From IMG/VR virus record IMGVR_UViG_3300046028_009319, positions 1 through 36,297 of that record: 36,297 bases of DNA; one strand, 5' to 3'. How positions within the stretch are numbered: position 1 is the stretch's first letter; each line of letters begins with the position of its first letter. A program made the translations under genes and the position numbers. Shown here one piece after another: positions 1 to 6,221 of this stretch. Source of the DNA: a virus. The notes below the pieces were generated by a model that was given only the letters and a program-made list of their open reading frames with translations, had not been told where the DNA came from and did no database searches.

Positions 1-44
1 TATAATAAAAAAGGCCCCCTGAAGTTTGATGTCTTCAGAGGGCC
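1..44 (-). terminator. Rho-independent terminator
   Basis: Read on the minus strand, a 12-bp stem (13-24 with 33-44) closes an 8-nt loop and is followed by TTTTTTATTATA. The one non-Watson-Crick position is a U-G pair only when read on the minus strand and an A/C mismatch on the plus strand. This fixes the direction: it ends the minus-strand run that includes the gene at 58-396. Confidence 0.85.
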
Positions 45-57
45 ACTGTTTTAGCGA

Positions 58-396
58 TTAATCTGCCACGTTGCGTTTGGCTTGAGCAATGTAATCGTAT
101 TCTTGTTGAATGCCAATTACATAAGTGCCAGGCACAATGTCAATGGTAGTGTGACGCTCCGACATGACGCAGCTAATGTCAGTTGCCACAGTGCTGTTCA
201 TGTAGCGCTTGCCAGTCTTCTTGGAGTTCCAGAAGGTGACTCCAGGCTTATTAGCAATAACGTGATGGTTGCCAGTAACTTCGCTGTTGGCGACAATCAC
301 TACTTTACTAGTGTGATTCTCAGCAATAGCGTCATCAGGCAAGCCTGCGCACTGAGCCACAATGCATTCGCCGTGAAGGATGATTTTCTTTTTCAT
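58..396 (-). CDS. Conserved hypothetical; companion of DUF6745-like gene
   Basis: A 112-residue soluble protein with no signal peptide or membrane segment. Two stretches stand out: SEVTGNHHVI near residues 38-47, and a C-terminal stretch with H-x-x-I-D-I-V-P-G-T-Y then QQEYDY and a final VAD. I recall the same pattern (TGHAH, then HEEH, PxGxYxVxxQREY, VAD) in small bacterial and phage proteins encoded beside DUF6745 proteins, and the upstream gene at 419-1378 is DUF6745-like. That recollection is unverified. Function is unknown. The leader is A/T-rich with no Shine-Dalgarno, and the gap to the upstream gene is 22 nt, so the two are probably cotranscribed and end at the 1-44 terminator. Confidence 0.75.
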   Translation of the reverse strand: MKKKIILHGECIVAQCAGLPDDAIAENHTSKVVIVANSEVTGNHHVIANKPGVTFWNSKKTGKRYMNSTVATDISCVMSERHTTIDIVPGTYVIGIQQEYDYIAQAKRNVAD

Positions 397-418
397 ATGT
401 TTATTTATTGTTTAATTA

Positions 419-1378
419 TTAAGCGATACCAACGATTTCATGATCCGAGAGATCAATGTCTCCGAGACGCTCAGCAATTGCTTGCCGAAGGTTCTTACAC
501 TCTGGAGAGACACTTTCGACATGCCACACTCCAACAGTTTGATTGAGCATCTTCAGGTGAGGAGCATAATCAATGCCTGGGTACAAAGCGGCCATGTCCC
601 AGAGTTCATACTCACTCTTAGTCCACCACTCTTCAGTAGGATAGTTTTCGTAAGAGTCAATCTTCTTGCCGAAAGAAAGCATTCTTTCAACTCCGAATTT
701 GCGAACAAACTCCATTTTGTGGTCTGCATTGTCCAGAGTATTGTACTGATCAAGAGTGAGTTCATTGCTTGGAGTAACTGCCAACCACTCAGGAACTCTC
801 GTTCCGTTGAGGATGAAGATACTGTTCAATCCGTAACCATTGTAAGCAATGGCTGGACCACCGTCACAGTGAGTCACATTATCTTCATTGAGGTGAATTA
901 CAGTAGGCTTTTGACTCACTACCACAGCAGTTGGCATGGGATAAATCTGCCCCAGTTTGTGGGTAGCGTGCCAAATCTCGTAGCACTCATTAGCCTCTTT
1001 GAAGTCGATGCCCACTTCGTCGCGGAAGAAATCGTAGAAGCTCCAGACATTCGCATCGAACGATCCGTTGAGGTAGGGAGTGGTGTAAGTTTCGATTGCC
1101 ATTTTAACACCCTTGACAAAGTATTCTTCAATCTTTGCGGGAATGTCTACTGCTTCTACTCCAGCTTTCAAGTAGTGACAAGCTACCCATGCTTCCACAG
1201 GATTGTTCACAATGATTACTGGAGTAGGCTCAACCTTGAGCAAGTGAGTTTGCACTTTGTGAATGATGCTCACAGTCTCATCATAGTCGAGACGATCAGT
1301 ATTAATGCCAATCTTCAGCCACTTCTCAGTGTACTCAGACATTTTGGCAGTTTGTTCGGGAGTGAGGGATTCGATCAT
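419..1378 (-). CDS. DUF6745-like protein
   Basis: A 319-residue protein. The N-terminus (LTPEQTAKMSEYTEKWLKIG, then TDRLDYDE, then VIIVNNPVEAW) and the central part (LNEDNVTHCDGGPAIAY, then LNGTRVPEWLA, a 'NAD' segment and KFGVERML) follow the pattern I associate with DUF6745. That family is found in actinobacteria and in phages and has no established function. No catalytic motif is obvious, and Cys, His and Asp residues around HCDGGP could be a binding site. It ends 22 nt before the start of the 112-residue companion. A 315-codon open frame lies antisense to it (440-1387). The family resemblance makes the minus strand the real gene. Confidence 0.75.
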   Translation of the reverse strand: MIESLTPEQTAKMSEYTEKWLKIGINTDRLDYDETVSIIHKVQTHLLKVEPTPVIIVNNPVEAWVACHYLKAGVEAVDIPAKIEEYFVKGVKMAIETYTTPYLNGSFDANVWSFYDFFRDEVGIDFKEANECYEIWHATHKLGQIYPMPTAVVVSQKPTVIHLNEDNVTHCDGGPAIAYNGYGLNSIFILNGTRVPEWLAVTPSNELTLDQYNTLDNADHKMEFVRKFGVERMLSFGKKIDSYENYPTEEWWTKSEYELWDMAALYPGIDYAPHLKMLNQTVGVWHVESVSPECKNLRQAIAERLGDIDLSDHEIVGIA

Positions 1379-1388
1379 TTTATTTAGT

Positions 1389-1679
1389 TTATTTTAGGTT
1401 GTTGTTGGTGGATTCTTGAAACAGTTCAGTCATTTGTTTGAGCCTACTGTTCGCACTCTCAAGCTCTTTGTCAATGACAAAATCAGGTCGAACAGTAAAT
1501 ATTTTATCACATTCAAGCATTTCAATTTCAAGCTTGATTTTCTCAACCTCGTAATAATGTTGAGTTAGAGCGCCTCCTGCTACGGGAAGCTTATCTGCTG
1601 TAACAGTAGAAGCATTGTTGTTTACAACAATTAATGTGAGCACTGTTACTACAGAGGTGGCGAGGAGAATTGCTTTCAT
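1389..1679 (-). CDS. Small membrane-anchored or secreted protein
   Basis: I start this gene at the ATG at 1679 rather than at an upstream non-ATG codon because the protein then begins MKAILLATSVVTVLTLIVV, a clear signal peptide or N-terminal anchor. That gives 96 residues. After the hydrophobic segment the rest is Glu/Lys/Leu-rich and probably helical (EVEKIKLEIEMLECD, LESANSRLKQM), suggesting a short coiled coil facing the periplasm. No family is recognised. It lies 10 nt upstream of the DUF6745-like gene. A role at the envelope, such as a lysis accessory (spanin-like) or exclusion protein, is possible, but the sequence does not decide it. Confidence 0.6.
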   Translation of the reverse strand: MKAILLATSVVTVLTLIVVNNNASTVTADKLPVAGGALTQHYYEVEKIKLEIEMLECDKIFTVRPDFVIDKELESANSRLKQMTELFQESTNNNLK

Positions 1680-1723
1680 TTTGGAGAGTACTCTAGATTT
1701 TTCGATTGTCAAAGTTTTTTTCT

Positions 1724-2149
1724 CTAAAAATAAGATTCGCCAAGGGGAGCTTTATCGCACATCAAAGATTCAATGATTCTGGCAGCGTTATCATGAAAGC
1801 TGGGATATTGAAGATGAGAGAATTCTTGTCCATGTTTAGCGATTAAAGCATTCCAGTCGGCTAACGCTTCTGGAGAAATTTCCACTTTTACTGGTCGAGC
1901 CTCGCTCGCTTCTCTGATGATTTGAATCAAAGACTCACTCTTGTCGCGAGCAGCAGCAGCAATTTCGGCGCGGCGAGGATAAATAGTACTACGCATGGAA
2001 ACTCCTCCTTTGTCAGACACTTTTACCAACCACCAACCAGCAGAGAGTCCTTGATATGCCCAAGGATCATTGATTGGCACATATTTTTTCCCCTGCTTTT
2101 TGTAAACAATCTCTTCAGATCGATCTTGAATGTTTGAGTAAGCTGTCAT
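1724..2149 (-). CDS. Phage conserved hypothetical
   Basis: A 141-residue soluble protein. It contains YVPINDPWAYQGLSAGWWLV, then a charged stretch YPRRAEIAAAARDKSESLI, then EASEARP and ISPEALADWNALIAKHGQEF. This arrangement (short strand-rich N-terminus, RR-x-I segment, ARP, then a helix with xxxW) resembles a widespread phage family of unknown function. I cannot name the family. The start ATG at 2149 is the only plausible one and has no Shine-Dalgarno. It is separated by 45 nt from the SNase gene upstream and by 44 nt from the membrane protein downstream. Confidence 0.7.
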   Translation of the reverse strand: MTAYSNIQDRSEEIVYKKQGKKYVPINDPWAYQGLSAGWWLVKVSDKGGVSMRSTIYPRRAEIAAAARDKSESLIQIIREASEARPVKVEISPEALADWNALIAKHGQEFSHLQYPSFHDNAARIIESLMCDKAPLGESYF

Positions 2150-2194
2150 GAGAGTATCTTACCACTCATTTAGACTGCGTCAAGCATTTTTCGA

Positions 2195-2608
2195 CTAATT
2201 TTTGGGAATTTTTCCAGCAGACTCTAATTTTTTCCGATTAGCTTGGTGCAAGTCTTTAATATTATTTTTATTTTCACCATTATATGGTACAGCATAGCCA
2301 TCTCGAATGAGACAAGTTGACACAGACTCTTGGTTCACTATAAAATCTCCTAAAATGCGACCGTATTTGTCATTTATAGTTGTTTGAACAACTTGAATGG
2401 ATGAAATTGGCAAGAGTTCTGCTAGTCTTTTCTTGCTTAAAACGCCAAAAGATTTTTCAACGGGATCAGAGGTGCGACTCTCTGGAGAGTCGATGCCCAG
2501 CAGTCGAATCACCACGTTGTTCATCCAAATATTAAACCCAACATCAACATCCACTTTCACAGTATCGCCATCAATGATTTCAATTATTTTGCATTTGTAC
2601 TGATACAT
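2195..2608 (-). CDS. Staphylococcal-nuclease-like (SNase) nuclease
   Basis: A 137-residue protein matching the thermonuclease (SNase, OB-fold) family: IIDGDTVKVDVDV at 11-23, IRLLGIDSPE at 34-43 and DKYGRILGDF at 80-89. These supply the expected Asp ligands, Arg35, Glu43 and Arg84 (the equivalent of Arg87). The family cleaves DNA or RNA in a Ca2+-dependent reaction. Length is normal for the domain. No signal peptide is visible, so it would act in the cytoplasm, for instance in host DNA breakdown or in nucleotide scavenging alongside ThyX. It starts 1 nt after the stop of the holin-like gene upstream, so the two are cotranscribed. Confidence 0.88.
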   Translation of the reverse strand: MYQYKCKIIEIIDGDTVKVDVDVGFNIWMNNVVIRLLGIDSPESRTSDPVEKSFGVLSKKRLAELLPISSIQVVQTTINDKYGRILGDFIVNQESVSTCLIRDGYAVPYNGENKNNIKDLHQANRKKLESAGKIPKN

Positions 2609-2609
2609 T

Positions 2610-2927
2610 TTACTTTTTTAAGAATTTTAATGGATCAGCCGCAAATTTCATTCCAATTTTAACAATGCCATTAATGATTTCGGGAGATATCACTCCGATG
2701 ATGCCATAAGTAACAGCTTTATAAAGACTAGAAATGTCTGTTTGCTCTAAAACAAACCACGCAACACCACTGCTGATAGCAGCAGTGATGATGCGTTTGA
2801 TTTGATTGAGTACTGTTAAATTAGAGTCAGATGACAATAATCTTGCTAACATTGCGCCCGCCCCTATCAAAGGAACAATCCATCCTCCACTCACGAATTC
2901 CTTTAATAATGACTTTTCTGTTTCCAT
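2610..2927 (-). CDS. Holin-like membrane protein
   Basis: A 105-residue protein starting METEKSLLKEFVSGGW. I use the ATG at 2927 because the GTGTAA-type box lies just upstream of it; an upstream TTG start would add 8 residues. There are about three hydrophobic segments (roughly 12-30, 45-62 and 68-90) with short polar ends and a basic C-terminus (DPLKFLKK). The FxxGGWxxPLxGxxxxLxRLL opening resembles LydA-type (holin superfamily III) phage holins. In that role it would oligomerise in the inner membrane and release the endolysin encoded at 4894-5523. The assignment rests on topology and a partial motif. Another small membrane protein at 4661-4870 is a rival candidate. Confidence 0.6.
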   Translation of the reverse strand: METEKSLLKEFVSGGWIVPLIGAGAMLARLLSSDSNLTVLNQIKRIITAAISSGVAWFVLEQTDISSLYKAVTYGIIGVISPEIINGIVKIGMKFAADPLKFLKK

Positions 2928-2941
2928 ATATACCTTTACAG
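2928..2941 (-). promoter_or_regulatory. GTGTAA-type box (variant CTGTAA)
   Basis: On the minus strand CTGTAA (2941-2936) is followed by 8 nt, AGGTATAT, and then the ATG at 2927. Six of the seven other boxes carry GTGTAA exactly, so this copy has one mismatch. Its spacing matches the others. Confidence 0.45.
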
Positions 2942-2992
2942 TATATAACAAAAAATGAGGTTAAATACTAGCATTTTGTTCGTGATATTGCA

Positions 2993-3700
2993 TTAATATT
3001 CTACAATATCTATCTTTTGAACGTTAGTTTCGCCCCACGCTTCTAAAGTGTGTTTAAAGGGAGAACCTTCAATGTTTTTAACCAGTTCGAGCATTTCTTG
3101 CGCTAATTCTCTGATTTCTAATTGAGCGTGCTCACTGTTGCGCAAGTTTTGAAAATTAGCAAAGCTTCTCATGTTGAAAGCGATGTCTGCTTGAATTTGA
3201 GAATTATAAGTCTTAAAAAAGCGAGCGCTTTCTTTAGCTCTTTTTCTGCCCAAAGTTGGCTCAAGATCTTTAACGCACTGATGATAAAGGGAGTTGCCCA
3301 GTTTAGTATACTCGTCTAGCAGACTTAACCATGAATTTCGAGGAGAATGATAAAAATTATCTTGAACTCCAATATGTTGCGATGGATACAACCCTTCCCA
3401 ATCTTCAGGAAGATAAAATTTGTCCTCTTTTAATTCTTTATATCTCGCCGATTCTGCATTCATTGATGAAATTCTGTGTTTAAGCAAATGAATGTGTGAG
3501 GCAATTTCGGTATCTACTAAAAAATGCACCATGCCTTTTTCCCAAGGAGTGTGATGACCTTCTCGCCACAGTCTCTGAATCATTCTGGGAATGCGATTTC
3601 TTTTCTCTTCGCTTAAATCTCTAGAAGTGGAAGTCCATGCTGAACAAGCAATGATTTCATCTGATCCGTAATATCCAATGAGTGATACTTTATTTTTCAT
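2993..3700 (-). CDS. thyX: FAD-dependent thymidylate synthase ThyX
   Basis: A 235-residue protein. ThyX makes dTMP from dUMP using methylene-tetrahydrofolate, FAD and NADPH, and acts as a tetramer. The signature RHRxxSxNxxSxR appears as KHRISSMNAESARY at 74-87. Only the first Arg is changed, to Lys. Other family features are GHHTPWEKG at 48-56 and a late AQLEIRELAQEM segment containing the conserved Arg. Length is typical. Its start overlaps the end of the metallophosphoesterase gene by 11 nt (ATGAAAAATAA), indicating translational coupling. It presumably supplies dTMP for an AT-rich phage genome. The Arg-to-Lys change could affect dUMP or FAD binding, but the rest of the motif is intact. Confidence 0.93.
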   Translation of the reverse strand: MKNKVSLIGYYGSDEIIACSAWTSTSRDLSEEKRNRIPRMIQRLWREGHHTPWEKGMVHFLVDTEIASHIHLLKHRISSMNAESARYKELKEDKFYLPEDWEGLYPSQHIGVQDNFYHSPRNSWLSLLDEYTKLGNSLYHQCVKDLEPTLGRKRAKESARFFKTYNSQIQADIAFNMRSFANFQNLRNSEHAQLEIRELAQEMLELVKNIEGSPFKHTLEAWGETNVQKIDIVEY

Positions 3701-4364
3701 AGTTTAGTTTATAGAGTTCAAGTTCAGCGCAAATGCGGCTTTTGCAACCGTTATTTTCTGCACGACAAACAGAGTGAAAGTGACCACAAAAATGATATTT
3801 AGGTTGGCAAAGCTCAATTAGTGAAGAAACGCCTTTTCTCTCTTCGCAGCATTCTGCCCAAAGAGTTGCATCGTCAACTTCCCAGCTACGAATTGGACCT
3901 TTAGTGGTTGGACCGTTCCAAATTGGAGCGGAATGAGTGATGAGAATATCGCACTTTTGAGCTTTTTCAGGAATTAAAACGAATTTTTCTCCTCGCCACC
4001 AAGATACTCCTTCTTGTCTAGCTTGTCGGTCAATGGATATTGCTCCACCCACAAAGAAGAATTTAATTCCTTTGATTTCTCGAAACGAATAATCTTCCAA
4101 AAGCTCGAAATTAGAGAATTTAAAATTGCCATGAAAAAAATCTGGATTGCTATGATTGCCGCGAATGCTCAAGTATTGAATATTCCTGCTTAAGAATACA
4201 CTATTTAAACGATCATATAAATCAAAAGATTCATACTGATCATGAAATCCTTCTCCACCATCACCAACGTGAAGAATGTAAGAGTCTCGCAAGTTAAATT
4301 TACTAATAATGCTTAATAATTTAGTATACTGACCATGATTGTCGCCAAGAATGTAAATGTCCAT
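3690..4364 (-). CDS. Calcineurin-like metallophosphoesterase
   Basis: A 224-residue protein starting MDIYILGDNHGQ at the ATG at 4364. A longer frame upstream uses a non-ATG codon and would overlap the previous gene. All motifs of the binuclear metallophosphoesterase family are present: D8-x-H10, GDGGEG (Asp35), RGNH (Asn70, His71), THSAP (His144) and GHFH (His195, His197). Family members hydrolyse phosphomonoesters or phosphodiesters, and the substrate here is unknown. There is no signal peptide. It lies 7 nt downstream of a 70-residue gene and overlaps thyX by 11 nt, so it belongs to the thyX operon. Phage homologues are often thought to act in nucleic-acid or nucleotide metabolism. Confidence 0.88.
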   Translation of the reverse strand: MDIYILGDNHGQYTKLLSIISKFNLRDSYILHVGDGGEGFHDQYESFDLYDRLNSVFLSRNIQYLSIRGNHSNPDFFHGNFKFSNFELLEDYSFREIKGIKFFFVGGAISIDRQARQEGVSWWRGEKFVLIPEKAQKCDILITHSAPIWNGPTTKGPIRSWEVDDATLWAECCEERKGVSSLIELCQPKYHFCGHFHSVCRAENNGCKSRICAELELYKLNYEK

Positions 4365-4371
4365 AGTGTTT

Positions 4372-4584
4372 TTATTCGTCAAAGTTAAAATTGTACTGTC
4401 TAGAATCATCAGACTGAGCAATGATGTTTTTAATATTAACCACTTCTTGGATTAAAACAACGTCTTTGGGAAAAGCTTCGCGTATTGTTGCGTAACTCTC
4501 AAAAGCTTGCGTGCGACTTGCGGTGGACAAACTGCTGATTGTATTGCCGCTGTGAATGATTTCGTATCTGGTTTGAGTGGTCAT
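4372..4584 (-). CDS. Hypothetical protein, 70 aa
   Basis: A short soluble protein beginning MTTQTRYEIIHSGNTISSLS and ending in an acidic tail, NFNFDE. The pattern (short strand, 'SGN', Ser/Thr-rich turn, 'A...YATIREAFPKDVVLIQEVV') suggests a small alpha/beta fold of the kind found as phage accessory proteins. No function is recognised. The ATG lies 5 nt beyond the T-run of the 4590-4615 hairpin, so its transcription depends on read-through or on a promoter I cannot see. It heads the metallophosphoesterase-thyX group. Confidence 0.6.
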   Translation of the reverse strand: MTTQTRYEIIHSGNTISSLSTASRTQAFESYATIREAFPKDVVLIQEVVNIKNIIAQSDDSRQYNFNFDE

Positions 4585-4589
4585 AAATG

Positions 4590-4615
4590 GAAAAGCAGCC
4601 CCAAACGGGGCTGCT
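4590..4615 (-). terminator. Rho-independent terminator candidate
   Basis: A perfect 9-bp GC-rich stem (4594-4602 with 4607-4615, AGCAGCCCC/GGGGCTGCT) closes a 4-nt loop. On the minus strand it is followed by TTTTCCATTTATG. The T-run is short, so termination may be partial. It sits between the small membrane protein at 4661-4870 and the 70-residue gene. Confidence 0.7.
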
Positions 4616-4660
4616 AGAGGTTTGGTTTGGCAAGTATAGAGAGAATTTCTCAGTTGTCAA

Positions 4661-4870
4661 TTATTTTTTCAAGAGCGGATTGGAAACGCCAGTTTGTTTG
4701 GCTTTACCAATGTTGAGCGCTGCGAAATCAATAATTTTATATAATTTAGACCAGCGTGATCCTGGCGTAGGAGTTGGAGTGATTGCTGCAATTGCAGATG
4801 CAGTTGTAACGATACTTGCCACTACTGGAAACCATGGCTGGGCTTTGAAGATTTGAATAAGAATGTCCAT
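4661..4870 (-). CDS. Small membrane protein, possible holin
   Basis: A 69-residue protein with one strong membrane segment at about residues 10-30 (QPWFPVVASIVTTASAIAAI), then TPTPTPGS and a basic C-terminus ending LLKK. It lies directly downstream of the endolysin gene (23 nt apart) and carries its own GTGTAA box 11 nt upstream of the ATG. Position next to an endolysin, size and topology fit a small holin or lysis regulator. No named family is recognised. A 65-89-codon set of plus-strand frames overlaps it and is judged to be shadow. A hairpin terminator follows at 4590-4615. Confidence 0.6.
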   Translation of the reverse strand: MDILIQIFKAQPWFPVVASIVTTASAIAAITPTPTPGSRWSKLYKIIDFAALNIGKAKQTGVSNPLLKK

Positions 4871-4887
4871 AGTACTATATATTACAC
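4871..4887 (-). promoter_or_regulatory. GTGTAA box, small membrane protein gene
   Basis: GTGTAA on the minus strand at 4887-4882, then 11 nt (TATATAGTACT) to the ATG at 4870. This is an exact hexamer match with the longest spacing of the set. It gives the small membrane protein a transcription start of its own inside the lysis region. Confidence 0.5.
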
Positions 4888-4893
4888 TAGAAT

Positions 4894-5523
4894 TTATTCA
4901 AAAGTGCGAATTCTGCTGCGAATTTGTGAAATGTGACGTTTCTTTTGCAAAACAGAACCTCCTTCTCGACTGCCTGCACCGTCAGTATTACCCTCTATTG
5001 TTTGAATGTAACCAGCAGAATCAATGCCTGAAATTGCTAATCCAATGTGCGAAAAAGTAAAGACTACAATGTCGCCAGGTTGAATGTCATTGTTGGGTGG
5101 TTTTTGCAGTTTGATAGAATCATTCTCTCCTCGCGCCCAATCTTCAAAACCCCATGCGCTAGCAGTTGTGGGTCTAGAAAAAGAGTGTTTAGAGTTTCTC
5201 ATACCCTCTTTGAATAACCAACAAATAAATGCAGCGCACCAAGGCCAGCTAGAGCGAGAGTTAAGAGTGGTTGATGATTTGTATTCATTAACTCTAGGTC
5301 CGCAATTTGTTCCATTAACTTCTTCAACTCCAATTTCTTCTTTTGCTAATTCTACTAGTTTTTTTGCCAAAGAACCTGTTTTAGCAACTACAATGCTTGG
5401 AGATTCTTTGGGCAAAGGAGCTAATTCGTCAACAATAGCTTTCCAAGTGGCTGGGCCAGCAATGCCATCCACTTCTAAGTTCAAAGAGGCTTGAATTCTT
5501 TTGATTAAAAATTGAATGTCCAT
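4894..5523 (-). CDS. Endolysin: PG-binding plus CHAP-type amidase/peptidase
   Basis: A 209-residue protein. Residues 1-34 form a peptidoglycan-binding_1 domain (IQASLNLEVDGIAGPATWKA). The catalytic part has the CHAP/NlpC pattern: Cys96 in WPWCAAFICW, His159 in FTFSHIGLAI preceded by QPGDIVVF, and a third polar residue in IEGNT (Glu177/Asn179). Such enzymes cut peptide or amide bonds in peptidoglycan at the end of infection. There is no signal peptide, so export through a holin pore is expected, and membrane protein candidates lie at 4661-4870 and 2610-2927. It starts 1 nt after the stop of the Glu/Pro-rich protein upstream, linking lysis to the fibre operon. Confidence 0.9.
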   Translation of the reverse strand: MDIQFLIKRIQASLNLEVDGIAGPATWKAIVDELAPLPKESPSIVVAKTGSLAKKLVELAKEEIGVEEVNGTNCGPRVNEYKSSTTLNSRSSWPWCAAFICWLFKEGMRNSKHSFSRPTTASAWGFEDWARGENDSIKLQKPPNNDIQPGDIVVFTFSHIGLAISGIDSAGYIQTIEGNTDGAGSREGGSVLQKKRHISQIRSRIRTFE

Positions 5524-5524
5524 G

Positions 5525-5977
5525 TTAAACTACTTCTAATGGCACTTCTGGAACGGTTTCCTCTGAGACAGTTTCCTCTGGAACGGTTTCCTCTGGAAGA
5601 ACTTCTGCTGGAACTTCTTCAGGAAGCTCTTCTGGAAGCACTTCTGGAACCACTTCAATGACTGGAGGTGGTTGAGGAGCGTTTTGAGCAGCGATCCACT
5701 CTCTCAATGGAACGATAGCGTCAATGATTGCTTGATAAGCAATGCCCACTTCTGGAACGTCGTAAGCTGCTTGAAACAATTGATCTGTAGAAATGACTTC
5801 CAACCCTGACGATGGTCCAATTTCTTGAACATCTGGATTGTATGGAAGCGCCTCAATATAAATTCGCCCAGAATTAACTGCTGGAGAATGAATATTAATG
5901 TTATAAAGCCACAGATCAGAGAATGATTTTTCTGGAACTGCGGGAACGGTGGTTGGGTTTTGTGCTGGGATTGGCAT
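5525..5977 (-). CDS. Structural-type protein with Pro/Glu/Val tail
   Basis: A 150-residue protein. The first ~115 residues include a mostly non-repetitive domain (SFSDLWLYNINIHSP, GRIYIEALPY, VGIAYQAIIDAIVPLREWI). The last ~45 are low-complexity Pro, Glu, Val, partly encoded by a 15-bp tandem repeat. The globular part resembles small proteins encoded among phage tail-fibre genes. Its role may be as a fibre accessory or assembly factor. It is 7 nt downstream of the 76-residue gene and 1 nt upstream of the endolysin. No exact family is recognised. Confidence 0.65.
   Translation of the reverse strand: MPIPAQNPTTVPAVPEKSFSDLWLYNINIHSPAVNSGRIYIEALPYNPDVQEIGPSSGLEVISTDQLFQAAYDVPEVGIAYQAIIDAIVPLREWIAAQNAPQPPPVIEVVPEVLPEELPEEVPAEVLPEETVPEETVSEETVPEVPLEVV
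5551..5595 (-). repeat. 15-bp tandem repeat, three copies
   Basis: Three adjacent 15-nt units at 5551-5565, 5566-5580 and 5581-5595 (GAACGGTTTCCTCTG on the plus strand, the middle copy with two changes). They encode repeated EET(V)xxE-type units in the tail of the 5525-5977 protein. More degenerate copies continue to about 5655. The repeat length keeps frame, so copy number could vary by slippage. Confidence 0.85.
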
Positions 5978-5984
5978 ATTTTTA

Positions 5985-6215
5985 TTAGTTTATATTTGGT
6001 AAGGTGAATGGTGGGTTTGGTTCTGATGGTTCCGAAATTGGAATGTTAAAAAAGGCTTTTGCTTCTAGTTCACTATCAAACCAACTCCATCCATCAACTG
6101 GATAAGTGTATTGTTCATGATTTTCGGCAATTAGCTCGTAGTTAGCGTTGATTACGAAATTGGGTCCGTAAAAAAGCTCGTTGTTTGTGTATTTATAGAA
6201 TCCTTGTGTGTTCAT
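5985..6215 (-). CDS. Small fibre-associated hypothetical protein
   Basis: A 76-residue protein with GFYKYTNNELFYGPNFVI at the N-terminus and YPVDGWSWFDSELEAKAFF in the middle, followed by a Pro-rich end. The 'GFYK...LxxGPNxV...YPVDGWxWFDSxxEAxxFF' pattern is one I associate with short proteins encoded beside tail-fibre genes, of undefined function. It starts 6 nt after the end of the first BspA-repeat gene and ends 7 nt before the next gene, so it is part of the fibre-lysis transcript. It could be a fibre chaperone or trimerisation helper, which is inference. Confidence 0.7.
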   Translation of the reverse strand: MNTQGFYKYTNNELFYGPNFVINANYELIAENHEQYTYPVDGWSWFDSELEAKAFFNIPISEPSEPNPPFTLPNIN

Positions 6216-6221
6216 AAAATT

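Noticed and set aside
440-1387. Long plus-strand open frame (315 codons)
   Set aside because: It lies entirely antisense to the DUF6745-like gene, whose translated product has recognisable family patterns. The plus frame gives no motif and runs against the direction of all neighbours.
4587-5494. Plus-strand frames over the lysis genes (4587-4856, 4863-5060, 5084-5494)
   Set aside because: They are antisense to the endolysin and the small membrane protein, which have clear motifs, and no coding signal supports them.
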